Of a stretch of 12,595 bases of DNA, positions 12,332 through 12,595 are shown piece by piece. The position numbers were made by a program, and so were the translations under genes. The stretch comes from Chitinophagaceae bacterium. GTDB taxonomy: Bacteria > Bacteroidota > Bacteroidia > Chitinophagales > Chitinophagaceae. The DNA is taken from NCBI GenBank assembly GCA_021738605.1, contig JAIPBY010000055.1, positions 1 to 12,595 on the forward strand, in the 5' to 3' direction. The notes under the pieces were generated by a model that was given only the letters and a program-made list of their open reading frames with translations, was not told the origin of the DNA and searched no databases. How positions within the stretch are numbered: position 1 is the stretch's first letter; each line of letters opens with the position of its first letter.

Positions 12332-12344
12332 CTGCCTTCGGCAG
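12332..12344. repeat. short palindrome beside the repeat array
   Basis: CTGCC (12332-12336), TTC, GGCAG (12340-12344) is a perfect 5-bp inverted repeat with a triloop. It is bracketed by GTTGAAG-type sequence: CTTCAACC at about 12322-12329 and the four-unit array from 12350. Palindrome and array together resemble a small composite dispersed repeat. Confidence 0.7.
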
Positions 12345-12349
12345 ATAAA

Positions 12350-12385
12350 TTCAACCCCTTCAACCCCTTCAACTTCTTCAACTTT
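12350..12385 (-). repeat. inverted copy of the 9-bp repeat array
   Basis: On the + strand the units read TTCAACCCC, TTCAACCCC, TTCAACTTC and TTCAACTTT. The reverse complement reproduces the rnpA array in the same unit order, GTTGAAGAA first and then GTTGAAGGG units, with one mismatch across about 33 bases. It lies about 0.8 kb from the rnpA copy and is non-coding here. Confidence 0.9.
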
Positions 12386-12450
12386 CTTGCCATTCCCCAC
12401 TTAACCCCAAAAAACCATCCCACAAACCTTTAATCCATTAAACCCTTCAT

Positions 12451-12458
12451 TATCTTTG
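12451..12458 (+). promoter_or_regulatory. Bacteroidota -7 box for sod (TATCTTTG)
   Basis: TATCTTTG matches TAnnTTTG at every fixed position and lies 18 bases before the sod ATG. A TTTA at 12429-12432, 18 bases upstream, is a partial -33 match. It would give a short leader of about 10-14 bases. Confidence 0.6.
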
Positions 12459-12476
12459 CACCCTAAATCAAACAAT

Positions 12477-12595
12477 ATGTCATTCACACTTCCCGCCTTA
12501 CCATACGCACACGACGCACTTGAGCCGCATATCGATACGCTGACGATGCAGATCCACCACGGAAAGCATCACCAGGCCTATGTAGACAACCTGAA
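12477..12595 (+). CDS. superoxide dismutase (Fe/Mn family), 3'-truncated by window edge
   Basis: Thirty-nine codons are present before the window ends. They read MSFTLPALPYAHDALEPHID, the standard Fe/Mn superoxide dismutase opening, then MQIHHGKHHQAYVDNL, the first active-site helix. The first His of HHGKHH (His27) corresponds to the first metal ligand of the family. The enzyme converts superoxide to oxygen and hydrogen peroxide; the absence of a signal peptide indicates the cytoplasmic form. The metal cannot be judged because the discriminating residues lie beyond the window. A full-consensus -7 box stands 18 bases upstream, so it has its own promoter and is probably independent of tadA. Confidence 0.93.
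   Translation, partial: MSFTLPALPYAHDALEPHIDTLTMQIHHGKHHQAYVDNL

Larger units (their letters stand above)
12253..12476. other. 224-bp intergenic region between tadA and sod, carrying repeats
   Basis: This stretch holds no convincing gene. It contains a CTTCAACC fragment near 12322-12328, a short palindrome (12332-12344), the inverted 9-bp repeat array (12350-12385), a C/A-rich tract, and the sod promoter-like box at 12451-12458. Short minus-strand ORFs over the repeats look repeat-derived. Confidence 0.7.

Noticed and set aside
12304..12393. Minus-strand ORF of 29 codons (MARKLKKLKGLKG...) over the repeat array
   Set aside because: Its sequence is entirely produced by the 9-bp units and the palindrome, with low complexity and no promoter; it is repeat read-through rather than a gene.
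1..12595. CRISPR array, tRNA, transposase, phage or toxin-antitoxin genes
   Set aside because: No regularly spaced repeats of suitable length, no cloverleaf or transposase-like protein and no paired small genes were seen; the region is conserved core genome.

Overview
This window looks like a conserved housekeeping segment of a Bacteroidota chromosome. The broad class (Chitinophagia, Sphingobacteriia or Saprospiria-like) is inference; I cannot name a species. The evidence is the gene order CBS-domain protein, nadK, DUF6089-type protein, uppS, bamA, two ompH/skp genes, murI, which is typical of that phylum; signal peptides that mostly end in Ala-Gln; promoter-like boxes of the TAnnTTTG type; and a near absence of strong Shine-Dalgarno sequences. 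All genes recognised with confidence lie on the + strand.

Layout. 1-405 is the 3' part of a CvpA-family membrane protein gene, cut by the window edge, followed by a possible 30-codon membrane micro-ORF (413-505). 527-1997 carries an alpha/beta hydrolase and a CBS-pair protein with an ACT-like tail. 2028-3455 is a single-POTRA Omp85-type outer-membrane protein. 3509-6094 carries NAD kinase, a DUF6089-like outer-membrane beta protein and undecaprenyl diphosphate synthase. 6135-9993 carries BamA and two OmpH/Skp-like periplasmic chaperones, closed by a strong terminator. 10078-10905 is glutamate racemase with its own terminator. From 10945 an rpmH unit (promoter, structured leader, L34, terminator) is followed by rnpA and tadA, which overlap by 4 bp. 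The window ends in the first 39 codons of an Fe/Mn superoxide dismutase gene.

How the genes fit together. The central block is an envelope-building cluster. UppS makes the lipid carrier for peptidoglycan and surface glycans. MurI supplies D-glutamate for peptidoglycan. BamA folds outer-membrane proteins, which OmpH/Skp proteins escort across the periplasm. The extra Omp85-type and DUF6089-type proteins are likely outer-membrane components or clients. The last block is RNA and translation maintenance: ribosomal protein L34, the RNase P protein and the tRNA adenosine deaminase.

The genes are ordinary. The more unusual signals are: a 9-bp repeat array inserted in frame in rnpA, with a near-identical inverted copy about 0.8 kb away beside a palindrome; promoter boxes placed so close to the nadK and uppS starts that their mRNAs should be leaderless; a terminator T-run that doubles as the -33 element of the rpmH promoter; and a short protein-like antisense ORF between rpmH and rnpA. 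I found no CRISPR array, tRNA, rRNA, transposase or evident novel defence system.
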